Shown: positions 45,724 through 53,479 of the stretch, one piece after another
Layout: each line of letters starts with the position of its first letter
How positions within the stretch are numbered: position 1 is the first letter of the stretch
Origin: Pelomonas sp. Root405
GTDB taxonomy: Bacteria > Pseudomonadota > Gammaproteobacteria > Burkholderiales > Burkholderiaceae_C
Assembly: GCF_001425165.1 (NCBI RefSeq)
Contig: NZ_LMDU01000001.1
Span: forward strand, 714,075 to 778,074
DNA: 64,000 nucleotides
Direction: 5' to 3'
Translations under genes and position numbers: made by a program
The notes under the pieces: model-generated
What the model saw: the letters and a program-made list of their open reading frames with translations, nothing else
The model's database searches: none
What the model was told of the DNA's origin: nothing

Positions 45724-47379
45724 TCAACCGAGGAACAAGCGATAGACGGGATTGTTGGTTTCGTCTTCGAAGGGGTAATTCAGGCTGGCCAGAAACTCAC
45801 GCAAGGCACCGGCGTCGCCCTTGGGCACCTGGATGCCCACGAGGATGCGGCCATGGTCCGCGCCCTGGTTGCGGTAGTGGAAGAGGCTGATGTTCCAGTC
45901 CGGGTGCATGCTGGACAGGAAGCGCATCAGCGCCCCGGGCCGCTCCGGGAAGACGAAGCGGTAGAGGCGCTCGTGGCGCGCCAGCTCGCTGCGGCCGCCG
46001 ACCATGTGGCGGATGTGCTGCTTGGCCATCTCGTCGTTGGTCAGGTCCAGCGTCTCGAAGCCGGCCTTGCTGAACGTTCGCGCCAGCTTGGCTGCCTCGT
46101 CGGGCTTGGAGATGGCGATGCCGACAAAGATGTGGGCGACCTGGGCGTCGGCGATGCGGTAGTTGAACTCGGTGACGCTGCGCGGGCCGAGCAGTTCGCA
46201 GAAGCGCTTGAAGCTGCCGCGCGCCTCAGGGATGGTGACGGCGAACAGCGCTTCGCGGTGCTCGCCGACCTCGGCCCGCTCGGCGACGAAGCGCAGGCGG
46301 TCGAAGTTCATGTTGGCGCCGCAGGTGATGGCGACCAGGGTCTGGCCCTTGGCGCCCGTTGCCGACGCATATTGCTTGACCGCGGCGACGCTCATCGCCC
46401 CGGACGGCTCAAGGATGGAGCGCGTGTCTTCAAAGACATCCTTGATGGCGGCACAGACGGCATCGGTGTCGACGACGATGAAGTCGTCGACGAGCTCGCG
46501 CGCGATGCGGAAGGTTTCCTCGCCGACAAGCTTGACGGCGGTGCCGTCCGCAAAGAGCCCCACGTCGGTCAACTGCACGCGCTTGCCGGCCCTGACCGAG
46601 CGCAGCATCGCGTCCGAGTCGGTGGTCTGCACGCCGATGATCTTGATCTCGGGCCGCAGTGCCTTGACGTAGGCCGCGACGCCCGAAATCAGGCCGCCGC
46701 CGCCGATGGCGACGAAGATCGCGTCGATGGGTCCGGGGTGCTGACGCAGCAATTCCATGGCAATGGTGCCCTGGCCGGCGATGACGTCGGGGTCGTCGAA
46801 AGGGTGGACGAAGGTCAGGTTCTGGGCTTTCTCAAGCTCCAGCGCATGGCCGTAGGCGTCGGTAAAGCTCTCGCCAAACAGCACGACTTCGCCGCCGAGC
46901 GCCTTGACGGCCTCGACCTTGACCTGCGGCGTTGTCACCGGCATCACGATGACGGCCCGACACCCCAGCTTCTTGGCCGACAACGCCACGCCTTGCGCGT
47001 GATTGCCCGCTGAAGCACAGATGACGCCCGCCGCACGTTGCTCGGGGGAGAGATGGGCCATCTTGTTGTAGGCGCCGCGCAGCTTGAAGCTGAAGACGTC
47101 CTGCTCGTCCTCGCGCTTGAGCCAGACCTTGTTGGACAGGCGCTTGGAGAGCTTGGTGGCAGCGTGGAGATGGGTTTCGCGCGCTACCTCGTAGACCCGG
47201 GCGTTCAGGATGCGCTGCAGGTAGCTGCTGCCCGGTGGCAGCATCGCGGGTACCAGCGGCGTCACTTTTGGGGCGGCCGAGCGGCGCCGGGAAGGCGAGG
47301 CGTCTTTTGCGCCCTTCGCGCTGCGGGCTGTCCCGCCGGGCGGGAGTTGAGCCCCTACGGGCGGCCGGGCGGGGCTCAT
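45724..47379 (-). CDS. ilvA: Threonine ammonia-lyase, biosynthetic
   Basis: IlvA deaminates threonine to 2-oxobutanoate, the first step of isoleucine synthesis, and is feedback-inhibited by isoleucine. The 551-residue product has the PLP lysine in FSFKLRGAYNKM, the phosphate loop AIGGGGLISG and a C-terminal pair of ACT-like regulatory domains (from about 375: EHREALFAVTIPEARGSF). The first 46 residues are Pro/Ala/Arg/Lys-rich and not conserved-looking; ATG 47379 is taken as start, but a start near MLPPGSSYLQ is possible. The frame stays open far upstream through a terminator and should not be extended. cobT follows. Confidence 0.94.
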   Translation of the reverse strand: MSPARPPVGAQLPPGGTARSAKGAKDASPSRRRSAAPKVTPLVPAMLPPGSSYLQRILNARVYEVARETHLHAATKLSKRLSNKVWLKREDEQDVFSFKLRGAYNKMAHLSPEQRAAGVICASAGNHAQGVALSAKKLGCRAVIVMPVTTPQVKVEAVKALGGEVVLFGESFTDAYGHALELEKAQNLTFVHPFDDPDVIAGQGTIAMELLRQHPGPIDAIFVAIGGGGLISGVAAYVKALRPEIKIIGVQTTDSDAMLRSVRAGKRVQLTDVGLFADGTAVKLVGEETFRIARELVDDFIVVDTDAVCAAIKDVFEDTRSILEPSGAMSVAAVKQYASATGAKGQTLVAITCGANMNFDRLRFVAERAEVGEHREALFAVTIPEARGSFKRFCELLGPRSVTEFNYRIADAQVAHIFVGIAISKPDEAAKLARTFSKAGFETLDLTNDEMAKQHIRHMVGGRSELARHERLYRFVFPERPGALMRFLSSMHPDWNISLFHYRNQGADHGRILVGIQVPKGDAGALREFLASLNYPFEDETNNPVYRLFLG

Positions 47380-47401
47380 CGAGTCTCCATGCAGTCTTGT
47401 T

Positions 47402-47443
47402 GCGGCGCCGCATGATAGGGGAGGCCCTTGCATGCGGCGCCGC
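47402..47443 (-). promoter_or_regulatory. Long perfect hairpin in the ilvA upstream leader
   Basis: GCGGCGCCGCATG (47402-47414) and CATGCGGCGCCGC (47431-47443) pair perfectly over 13 bp around a 16-base loop. On the minus strand the hairpin ends 22 bases before the ilvA ATG, and its loop carries CCTCCCC, complementary to a Shine-Dalgarno. It may affect ilvA translation. There is no U-tract, so it is not a terminator. Confidence 0.45.
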
Positions 47444-47457
47444 GGCTGCCTTCGGCG

Positions 47458-47489
47458 AAAAAAAACCCGAGCTCTTGCAAGCTCGGGTT
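47458..47489 (-). terminator. Rho-independent terminator upstream of ilvA
   Basis: On the minus strand AACCCGAGCT and AGCTCGGGTT form a 10-bp stem with a 6-base loop, followed by eight T. It stands about 80 bp before the ilvA start and behind no minus-strand gene, so it ends a short transcript or acts as attenuator. The plus strand lacks a matching T-run. Confidence 0.85.
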
Positions 47490-47525
47490 GAATCCACCAT
47501 GGAGGCGGTGGAGGAGACAATCGGT

Positions 47526-47541
47526 GCGAAAACGTTTTCGC
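47526..47541. promoter_or_regulatory. 16-bp perfect palindrome, LacI/PurR-type operator candidate
   Basis: GCGAAAACGTTTTCGC is a perfect palindrome with a central CG, like operators of LacI-family regulators; it closely resembles the E. coli PurR box. It lies just downstream of the predicted start point of the small RNA and about 75 bp before the osmC-like gene. A bound regulator could act on either side. In RNA it could also fold into a 5' hairpin. Confidence 0.45.
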
Positions 47542-47549
47542 GTAGGAGC

Positions 47550-47579
47550 AGTGTAGCCGGGGGTTATGCTGCGCCGCAA
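47550..47579 (-). promoter_or_regulatory. Possible promoter of the ilvA leader or small RNA
   Basis: On the minus strand TTGCGG (47574-47579) and TACACT (47550-47555) are 18 bp apart. The same TACACT -10 form occurs before rplM. The predicted start falls at the edge of the 16-bp palindrome. Confidence 0.4.
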
Positions 47580-47616
47580 TATATTTTCTGTGAACGAATT
47601 GGAGCTTTGCCTCTAG

Positions 47617-48054
47617 ATGACCATGGAATGCACGGTAAGTTGGCTGGGCCCGGACGGCCCGAGTGGCATGAGCTTTATGGCCGAAACGGGAAGCGGCCAT
47701 GTGCTCGCGATGGATGGTGCGCCGGACGGCGGCGGCCGTAACCTCGCGCCGCGGCCGATGGAGACGGTTCTGGCGGGCACCGGCGGCTGCACGGCTTATG
47801 ACGTCGTGCTGATCCTGAAGCGAGGGCGCCACGACGTGCGCGGCTGCCGGGTTGTGCTGAAGGCTGAACGCGCAACGAGCGACCCGAAGGTCTTCACGGC
47901 CATCCATTTCCATTTCGTCGTCAGTGGCCGCGCGCTGAAGCCGGAAATCGTCGAGCGCGCGGTCGCGCTGTCGCACGAGAAATACTGCTCGGCTACCGCC
48001 ATGCTGGCCAAGACGTCAGCCATCACGACGTCTTTCGAGGTGCTGGAAGCCTGA
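47617..48054 (+). CDS. OsmC family protein, YhfA-like
   Basis: A 145-residue OsmC/Ohr-fold protein. The two cysteines of the family are present: one in GTGGCTAYDVV near residue 58 and one in HEKYCSATAML near 125, which in OsmC/Ohr form the peroxidatic pair. The subgroup (short N-terminus, MSFMAETGSGHVLAMD) looks like YhfA; its substrate is unsettled, and peroxide reduction is an inference. ATG 47617 or the ATG two codons later may be used. The stop lies directly against that of convergent coq7. Confidence 0.88.
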   Translation: MTMECTVSWLGPDGPSGMSFMAETGSGHVLAMDGAPDGGGRNLAPRPMETVLAGTGGCTAYDVVLILKRGRHDVRGCRVVLKAERATSDPKVFTAIHFHFVVSGRALKPEIVERAVALSHEKYCSATAMLAKTSAITTSFEVLEA

Positions 48055-48717
48055 CTAGATGCGATGGGCCACGGTCGTCATGACCTTGGCCGCTGCGCGC
48101 ATCAAGCCTTGAATCGGCGCAGGCAACGTCAATGCGCCTGCCGCAAGCGCAGCCTCGGCATGCTCGGCTTCTTCGCGCTTCATCTTGTCGACGATGGCAC
48201 GCGACGATGTGTCGGTCGCGGGCAGGCGGTCCAGATGCGAGGCGAGGTGGGCTTCCACCTGCCGTTCGGTCTCGACAACGAAACCCAGGCTCAATTTGTC
48301 GCCGGCCAGCCCCGCCAGGCTGCCCCACGCAAAAGCGCCGGCCCACCAGATGGGCGCTAGATGGCTGGTATGCGTACCGAGCTCTTCGATGCGTTCGGCC
48401 GTCCACGCGAGGTGATCGAGTTCCTCTTGCGCAGCCGTTTCAAAGTGCCGGCGCAGCGTGTCATCGCGGCTGAAAAGGGCTTGGGCTTGGTATAGCGCCT
48501 GGGCGCAGATTTCACCCACGTGATTCACGCGCATCAACGCGCCTGCTTCGCGAATCTCTGAGGCACTCAATTCGGCGGGCGCGACACCTTTTGCAGGAGA
48601 GGGGCGGGCGGCCCGAGCCGGCGCAAAAACTGTGCGCAAGCCTGAATCGGCAACGCTCAGAAGGCTGTCACGCAGTCCAAGCCGACGGGACGGCGATGTG
48701 CTTGTTTGGGATGGCAT
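48055..48717 (-). CDS. coq7: Coq7, demethoxyubiquinone hydroxylase
   Basis: Coq7 is a di-iron enzyme that carries out the last ring hydroxylation of ubiquinone synthesis at the membrane. The 220-residue product has the iron-ligand motifs RVNHVGEICAQALYQAQ, QEELDHLAWTAERIEELG and REEAEHAEAAL, giving the Glu and ExxH ligands. The first 45 residues are a variable N-terminus. Length and motifs are as in other betaproteobacteria. It is divergent from the first porin gene across 196 bp. Confidence 0.96.
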   Translation of the reverse strand: MPSQTSTSPSRRLGLRDSLLSVADSGLRTVFAPARAARPSPAKGVAPAELSASEIREAGALMRVNHVGEICAQALYQAQALFSRDDTLRRHFETAAQEELDHLAWTAERIEELGTHTSHLAPIWWAGAFAWGSLAGLAGDKLSLGFVVETERQVEAHLASHLDRLPATDTSSRAIVDKMKREEAEHAEAALAAGALTLPAPIQGLMRAAAKVMTTVAHRI

Positions 48718-48761
48718 TCAATTAGGCGCTTTGGGATGAAGAAATCGTGACAGAAAATTGC

Positions 48762-48779
48762 CGTTGTGGTCAGACAACG
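48762..48779. repeat. Inverted repeat in the coq7-porin intergenic region
   Basis: CGTTGT and ACAACG flank the 6 bases GGTCAG. It lies between divergent coq7 and the first porin, about 135 bp before the porin start, where a regulator could bind. It may be chance. Confidence 0.28.
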
Positions 48780-48913
48780 TCAACACACAATTTCATATCC
48801 GTGAATTCCCCAGGCTCCCCAACCTGTAGTGGAATACGCGCACTTCCCCACAGGAGGTGAGTCGCCAGGCCTGTTCTGAGGCCGCGGCTCGGATGAATAC
48901 CTAGGAGTATCGA

Positions 48914-49921
48914 ATGAAGAAAGCTCTGATTGCCCTGGCCGCTCTCGGCCTGACCGGCGGCGTGGCCGTCGCGCAATCCTCGGTCACCCTGTTCGGCGTC
49001 CTCGACGTCAACATGCGCTACACCAAGTCCAGCGGCAACACGTTGAAGCAGCTCGGCACCGACGGTTTGAACAGCAGCCGCCTTGGCGTGCGTGGCACGG
49101 AAGACCTGGGTGGCGGCCTGAAAGCTGGTTTCTGGCTTGAAGGCGCTCTGAATCCCGACACCGGTACGGTCGACAGCACCCGTTTCTGGGGCCGCCGCGC
49201 CAGCGTCAGCCTGATGGGTGATTTCGGTGAAGTGCGCCTGGGCCGCGGCAAGACCTCGACCCGCCTGCACATCGACGACTTCGACCCGTACTCGACGACC
49301 GGTCTGGGCGATGTGGCCAAGCTTTACTCCACGCTGGGCAGCGGTTCCGACACACTGAACCGCGCGGACAACATGGTCCAGTATTTCCTGCCGAGCAACC
49401 TTGGTGGCGTCTACGGCTCCGTCGAAGTGGCGGCTGGCGAAGGTACCGTCGGTCGCAAGGCGCTGGGCGGCCGCGTGGGCTACAGGCAAGGTCCGTTGAA
49501 CGTCGCCGGCGCATACGAGACGACGACGGGCGTGGGCAACGCCAAGTTCAAGCAAATGAGCGTCGGCGCCGCCTATGACTTCGGCATTGCACGTCCGTCG
49601 GTGAACTACAGCCAGAACGAGTTCGGCAGCCGTGAGCAGAAGCTGTTGACCTTCGGCCTGACGGTGCCGCTGGGCCAGGGCCAAATTCTGGCTTCCTACA
49701 CCGACGCCAAGGCCGACGGTCCCGCACTTGCTGGTGTTGGCGACGCGCAGCTTTTCGCTGCCAGCTATGTCCACAACCTGTCCAAGCGCACGGCGCTGTA
49801 CACGACGGTTGCACAGATCAGGAATGAAGGTCTGGGCCGTTTTGCTGTCTCCGGTTCGCCCGCAGTTGCGAACGGTGCGAAGTCCAGCGGCTTCGACGTC
49901 GGCGTCCGCCACAGCTTCTGA
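48914..49921 (+). CDS. Outer-membrane general porin (Gram-negative porin family)
   Basis: A 335-residue trimeric-type porin. The signal peptide ends VAVAQ, and the mature chain starts SSVTLFGVLDVNMRY, the typical first strand of Burkholderiales porins. The alternating strands, GSRLGVRGTEDLGGGLKAGF-like block (here SSRLGVRGTEDLGGGLKAGF) and the C-terminal Phe (DVGVRHSF) needed for outer-membrane assembly are all present. A good ribosome-binding site (TAGGAG) precedes ATG 48914. It forms small diffusion pores. A terminator follows, so it is transcribed alone. Confidence 0.95.
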   Translation: MKKALIALAALGLTGGVAVAQSSVTLFGVLDVNMRYTKSSGNTLKQLGTDGLNSSRLGVRGTEDLGGGLKAGFWLEGALNPDTGTVDSTRFWGRRASVSLMGDFGEVRLGRGKTSTRLHIDDFDPYSTTGLGDVAKLYSTLGSGSDTLNRADNMVQYFLPSNLGGVYGSVEVAAGEGTVGRKALGGRVGYRQGPLNVAGAYETTTGVGNAKFKQMSVGAAYDFGIARPSVNYSQNEFGSREQKLLTFGLTVPLGQGQILASYTDAKADGPALAGVGDAQLFAASYVHNLSKRTALYTTVAQIRNEGLGRFAVSGSPAVANGAKSSGFDVGVRHSF

Positions 49922-49953
49922 TTGCATGCGGCTCGCGCCGCTGCAAATCAGCC

Positions 49954-49976
49954 AAGCCGCCTTCGGGCGGCTTTTT
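49954..49976 (+). terminator. Rho-independent terminator of the first porin
   Basis: Stem AAGCCGCC / GGCGGCTT with a TTCG tetraloop and a T-run (49972-49976), 32 bp after the stop. Confidence 0.93.
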
Positions 49977-50094
49977 ATTTGTCCGCTTGGCGACAGGGGA
50001 ATTGCTGTGGACACAGAACAACAGCCATGGCGTTGTGGCAGGGCAGTTCGCTGAGAATGGATTGGTTCACCCTTGTTCGCAGGAGACAACCTCG

Positions 50095-51300
50095 ATGAAA
50101 AAAGCATCCTTGGCCGTTGCCGTTCTGGCCGCCAGCACCTCTGCCGCCTGGGCTCAGTCCAGCGTGACCCTGTACGGCATCGTCGACGCTGCCGTGCGTT
50201 ACACCAGCAATGCCAACGCCGGCACGTCCACCAAGACGTTGACGCCGGGCGGCATGTCGCAAAGCCGGCTTGGCGTGAACATCACTGAGGACATGGGCGG
50301 CGGCCTGAAGGCCTTGGCCAATCTTGAGCATCGCCTTCAGTCGGACACCGGTGCCGTGAGCGGCAACCCGGATTTCTGGCGTCAAGCGTGGGTTGGGCTG
50401 CAGTCCAGTCAGCTCGGCCAGATCCGCCTGGGCCGCCAGTACAACATCCTGTTCGACCTGTACACGTCGACCTTCGCGTCCTTTCGCTACTCGCCCTATA
50501 TTGAGGCTTACAAGCCTGAAATTGGCATGTCCATGACGGCTCGTCAGGACAATATGGTCAAGTACCTCGTGCAGCTGGGCAACTTCTACGGCGAGGTGCA
50601 GGTAAGCGCCGGTGAAGGCCAAGCTGGTGCTGCCGCAGCTCAGCCGAGCAAAACCATGGGCGGTTTGATTCGTTATACCGATGGCAAGTTCGGTGCTGGC
50701 GGTGCGTACTTGCAAGCTACCGAGCAGACCGGCATGAAGATCAAGGCGACCGTACTGGGGGTGTCGTTCACCCAAGGTCCTTTGTACGTGCATGCGTCGC
50801 TGGGCGAGAACAAGTTCGAGAACCCCTTCACCTTGCTGAATCAGACCAGCGCGGCAGCGTTCGGTGCGTCCGCGGCTGCCGGTTCGCGGGCCAATATCGC
50901 ATTGACCACGCGTGGCGCTTACACCAGCGGCATCCTCGGTGCGAACGTGTTCAACACGGACTCGGCCGACATCAAGAAGCGCACGATGATCATGTTTGGT
51001 GCGACTTATCAGCTGACACCGCAGCTGAACGTCGGCGGCAACGTCTGGCTGACCGAGCAGACGCACTACGGCACGGTGCAGAACCTGGCGCTGCCCTTCC
51101 GCAATGCGCTCGGCTTCTCGACCGATGCCAACACCAAGTCCAAGGCGAACTTCTTCGCAGTTGTGCTCGACTACGCCTTCTCGAAGCGTACCGACGCCTA
51201 TCTGGAATTCGACTACACCAAGCTGGACGGCGAAGTGTTGTTCACGAATGGAGCCAGCAAGCGCGCCGGCGCCATGCTGGGCATGCGTCACCGCTTCTGA
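50095..51300 (+). CDS. Outer-membrane general porin, second copy
   Basis: A 401-residue porin of the same family as its neighbour, but only distantly similar, so an old duplication at most. The signal peptide ends SAAWAQ, the mature chain starts SSVTLYGIVDAAVRY, and it ends GMRHRF with terminal Phe. The strand block SQSRLGVNITEDMGGGLKAL is conserved. CAGGAG lies 12 bases before ATG 50095; the in-frame region upstream is intergenic. The 173-bp gap before the ABC transporter holds its terminator. Two adjacent porins may differ in pore selectivity or regulation. Confidence 0.95.
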   Translation: MKKASLAVAVLAASTSAAWAQSSVTLYGIVDAAVRYTSNANAGTSTKTLTPGGMSQSRLGVNITEDMGGGLKALANLEHRLQSDTGAVSGNPDFWRQAWVGLQSSQLGQIRLGRQYNILFDLYTSTFASFRYSPYIEAYKPEIGMSMTARQDNMVKYLVQLGNFYGEVQVSAGEGQAGAAAAQPSKTMGGLIRYTDGKFGAGGAYLQATEQTGMKIKATVLGVSFTQGPLYVHASLGENKFENPFTLLNQTSAAAFGASAAAGSRANIALTTRGAYTSGILGANVFNTDSADIKKRTMIMFGATYQLTPQLNVGGNVWLTEQTHYGTVQNLALPFRNALGFSTDANTKSKANFFAVVLDYAFSKRTDAYLEFDYTKLDGEVLFTNGASKRAGAMLGMRHRF

Positions 51301-51334
51301 TCGATACGGCAGGCCGGGCCTGCCGTTCCCTCCG

Positions 51335-51358
51335 CGGGCCGCATCAGCGGCCCGTTTT
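51335..51358 (+). terminator. Rho-independent terminator of the second porin
   Basis: Perfect 8-bp stem CGGGCCGC / GCGGCCCG with loop ATCA and TTTT, 34 bp after the stop. Confidence 0.92.
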
Positions 51359-51473
51359 CATTGGTAGGCAAGCTCAAGGGTCTAGGGCTTTCCCGGGAGC
51401 CTCTGGACCCAAGCCTTCGCCATGATCGCGCCTTTGTGCGGCGCAGCGGCGCGCGGCACTCTTCCCAATCTGC

Positions 51474-52451
51474 ATGCTGGTTTTCATTCTCCGACGCTTG
51501 GCCCAGGCTGTTGTTGTCATGTTGTCGGTGGCCTTCATCGCCTTCATGCTGTTCCAGTATGTCGGCGACCCGGTCACCAACCTGCTGGGCCAGGACGCGA
51601 CCGAAGAGCAGCGCATCGCGCTGCGCAAGGACCTCGGCCTGGATCAGCCCTTCCCGGTGCAGTTCGCGCGCTTCGCCGCCAACGCGGCCCAGGGCGAGTT
51701 CGGTATCAGTCTTCGGCAAGGCCGCAAGGTCTCCACGCTGATTGGCGAGCGCTTTCCGGCGACGCTTGAACTCGCGGTCGTGGCAGGACTCATCGCGCTC
51801 GGCCTCGGTATTCCCCTGGGCGTGTATGCGGCGCTGAGGCGCGGCAGGGCCAGCGCGCAGCTGCTGATGACGGGCACCCTGTTCGGCGTCAGCCTGCCCA
51901 ACTTCGTCATCGGCATCGTGCTGATCTGGATCTTCGCTGTCGAGCTGAAGTGGCTGCCAAGCTTTGGGCGCGGTGAAGTCGTCGACCTGGGCGGCTGGAC
52001 CTCGGGTTTGCTGACCCGCGATGGTCTGCTGCACCTGATCCTGCCGGCGTTCACGCTGTCCGCCTTTCAGCTGACGCTGATCATGCGCCTGGTGCGTGCC
52101 GAGATGCTGGAAGTGCTGCGGACCGACTACATCCGCTTTGCGCGTGCCCGCGGTCTCAGTGACCGCAGCGTCTATTTCGGCCATGCGCTGAAGAACACGC
52201 TGGTGCCAGTCATCACCATCACCGGGCTGCAGCTGGGTTCGCTGATTGCGTTCGCCATCATCACGGAGCAGGTTTTCCAATGGCCTGGCATGGGCCTGCT
52301 CTTCATTCAGGCCGTGCAGTTCGCTGACATTCCGGTCATGGCGGCCTATCTCTGCCTGATCTCCCTGATCTTCGTCGTCATCAACCTGGGCGTGGATCTG
52401 CTCTATTTCGCTGTCGACCCACGCCTGCGCGTTGAAGGCAAAGCACATTAA
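51474..52451 (+). CDS. Dpp/Opp-type ABC transporter permease, DppB-like
   Basis: A 325-residue inner-membrane permease. The N-terminal helix (FILRRLAQAVVVMLSVAFIA), the large periplasmic loop with LRKDLGLDQPFPVQFARF, and the EAA-type loop (DYIRFARARGLSDRSVYFGH) for contact with the ATPases identify the DppB/OppB branch. It likely forms the pore for peptides or similar solutes with the next gene's product. No gene for a periplasmic binding protein is adjacent. No strong ribosome-binding site is seen before ATG 51474. Confidence 0.92.
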   Translation: MLVFILRRLAQAVVVMLSVAFIAFMLFQYVGDPVTNLLGQDATEEQRIALRKDLGLDQPFPVQFARFAANAAQGEFGISLRQGRKVSTLIGERFPATLELAVVAGLIALGLGIPLGVYAALRRGRASAQLLMTGTLFGVSLPNFVIGIVLIWIFAVELKWLPSFGRGEVVDLGGWTSGLLTRDGLLHLILPAFTLSAFQLTLIMRLVRAEMLEVLRTDYIRFARARGLSDRSVYFGHALKNTLVPVITITGLQLGSLIAFAIITEQVFQWPGMGLLFIQAVQFADIPVMAAYLCLISLIFVVINLGVDLLYFAVDPRLRVEGKAH

Positions 52452-52522
52452 TCCATGAAGCTCCCACGTTCGCTTCGCTGGCTGCCCGCTGCGGGTGCGC
52501 ATCAACGCCTTCGGGCGGCGGG

Positions 52523-53479
52523 ATGGCGCTGACCATGGCCGCCGACGCCAATCCTCATCCCACGGCCTCTGCCTCAGCGCTGCGCCTGTTTTTCGACGGC
52601 GACGTTTGGCACTCCTTCCGGTCGTCGCCCGTCGCGATGCTGGCAGCGACCATCACCTTCGTCTGCTTTGTTTGCGCACTGTTCGCCGAGTTCGTCGCAC
52701 CGCACAACCCCTTCGACCTCGCGACGTTGGAGTTGATGGACTCGCTCAAGCCGCCCGTCTGGGTAGATGGTGGCGAATCGAAGTACCTGCTGGGCACCGA
52801 CGGCCAGGGGCGAGACATCCTGTCAGCCCTCATGTACGGCGCGCGCATCTCGTTGCTGGTCGGTATCGCGTCGGTGGTTCTGTCCATCGTCATCGGCGTC
52901 ACCCTCGGCCTGCTCGCCGGCTTCCTCGGTGGGCGGACTGACGCGTTCATCATGCGCATCTGCGATGTGATGCTGTCCTTCCCGTCCATCCTGGTGGCGC
53001 TGATGATCAGTGGCGTCGGCCGCACCTTGTTCCCGCATGCGCCAGACATGCTGGCCTTTGTCGTGTTGGTGCTGGCCATCTCGCTGACCGGCTGGGTGCA
53101 GTACGCGCGAACCGTCCGCGGTTCGACGCTGGTGGAGCGCAACAAGGAATACGTGCAGGCCGCCCGCGTCATCGGCGTCAGCGGCTTTCGCATCATGCGC
53201 CGCCACGTTCTGCCCAACGTGCTCGGGCCGGTTCTGGTGCTTGCAACCATCCAGATCGCGTCGGCCATCATCACGGAGGCGACCTTGTCGTTCCTCGGCG
53301 TCGGCGTGCCGGCCACCAGCCCCTCGCTTGGCACCTTGATCCGCAACGGCAATGACTATCTCTTCTCGGGCGAGTGGTGGATCACTGCTTGGCCCAGCGT
53401 CACCCTGGTGCTGATCACACTCAGCGTGAACCTGCTCGGCGACTGGCTGCGCGACGCGCTCAACCCCCGTCTGCGATGA
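52523..53479 (+). CDS. Dpp/Opp-type ABC transporter permease, DppC-like
   Basis: A 318-residue permease of the DppC/OppC branch: one N-terminal helix, the family sequence YLLGTDGQGRDILSALMYGARISL, and the EAA loop EYVQAARVIGVSGFRIMRRH. The C-terminus has [13 protein letters not shown], typical for DppC. It follows dppB by 71 bp and its stop overlaps the start of the first ATPase gene (ATGA), so translation is coupled. Substrate not determinable. Confidence 0.92.
   Translation: MALTMAADANPHPTASASALRLFFDGDVWHSFRSSPVAMLAATITFVCFVCALFAEFVAPHNPFDLATLELMDSLKPPVWVDGGESKYLLGTDGQGRDILSALMYGARISLLVGIASVVLSIVIGVTLGLLAGFLGGRTDAFIMRICDVMLSFPSILVALMISGVGRTLFPHAPDMLAFVVLVLAISLTGWVQYARTVRGSTLVERNKEYVQAARVIGVSGFRIMRRHVLPNVLGPVLVLATIQIASAIITEATLSFLGVGVPATSPSLGTLIRNGNDYLFSGEWWITAWPSVTLVLITLSVNLLGDWLRDALNPRLR

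Larger units (their letters stand above)
47458..47543 (-). ncRNA. Candidate small RNA or leader RNA upstream of ilvA with anti-Shine-Dalgarno motifs
   Basis: On the minus strand a promoter-like -10 (TACACT, 47550-47555) would start a transcript near 47543 that ends at the strong terminator below, about 86 nt. It contains TCTCCTCC (47510-47517), then a hairpin CCACC/GGTGG (arms 47507-47511 and 47494-47498) whose 8-base loop is GCCTCCAT, then the terminator. C-rich, anti-Shine-Dalgarno loops plus a terminator are the layout of many trans-acting sRNAs. It could also be a premature-termination leader of ilvA. No expression evidence is available. Confidence 0.42.

Noticed and set aside
47489-47541. 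trp-type attenuator suggested by tandem Trp codons before the terminator
   Set aside because: No ATG, GTG or TTG with a ribosome-binding site leads to these codons convincingly, and the gene downstream is ilvA. Kept only as an alternative in the small-RNA finding.
47376-47579. Minus-strand open frame of 67 codons overlapping the ilvA leader
   Set aside because: It spans the terminator and hairpin, has no convincing start site and shows no conserved pattern.
47380-47976. In-frame extension of ilvA by about 200 codons
   Set aside because: It would run through a Rho-independent terminator, a 13-bp hairpin and the divergent OsmC gene, and has no IlvA-like sequence.
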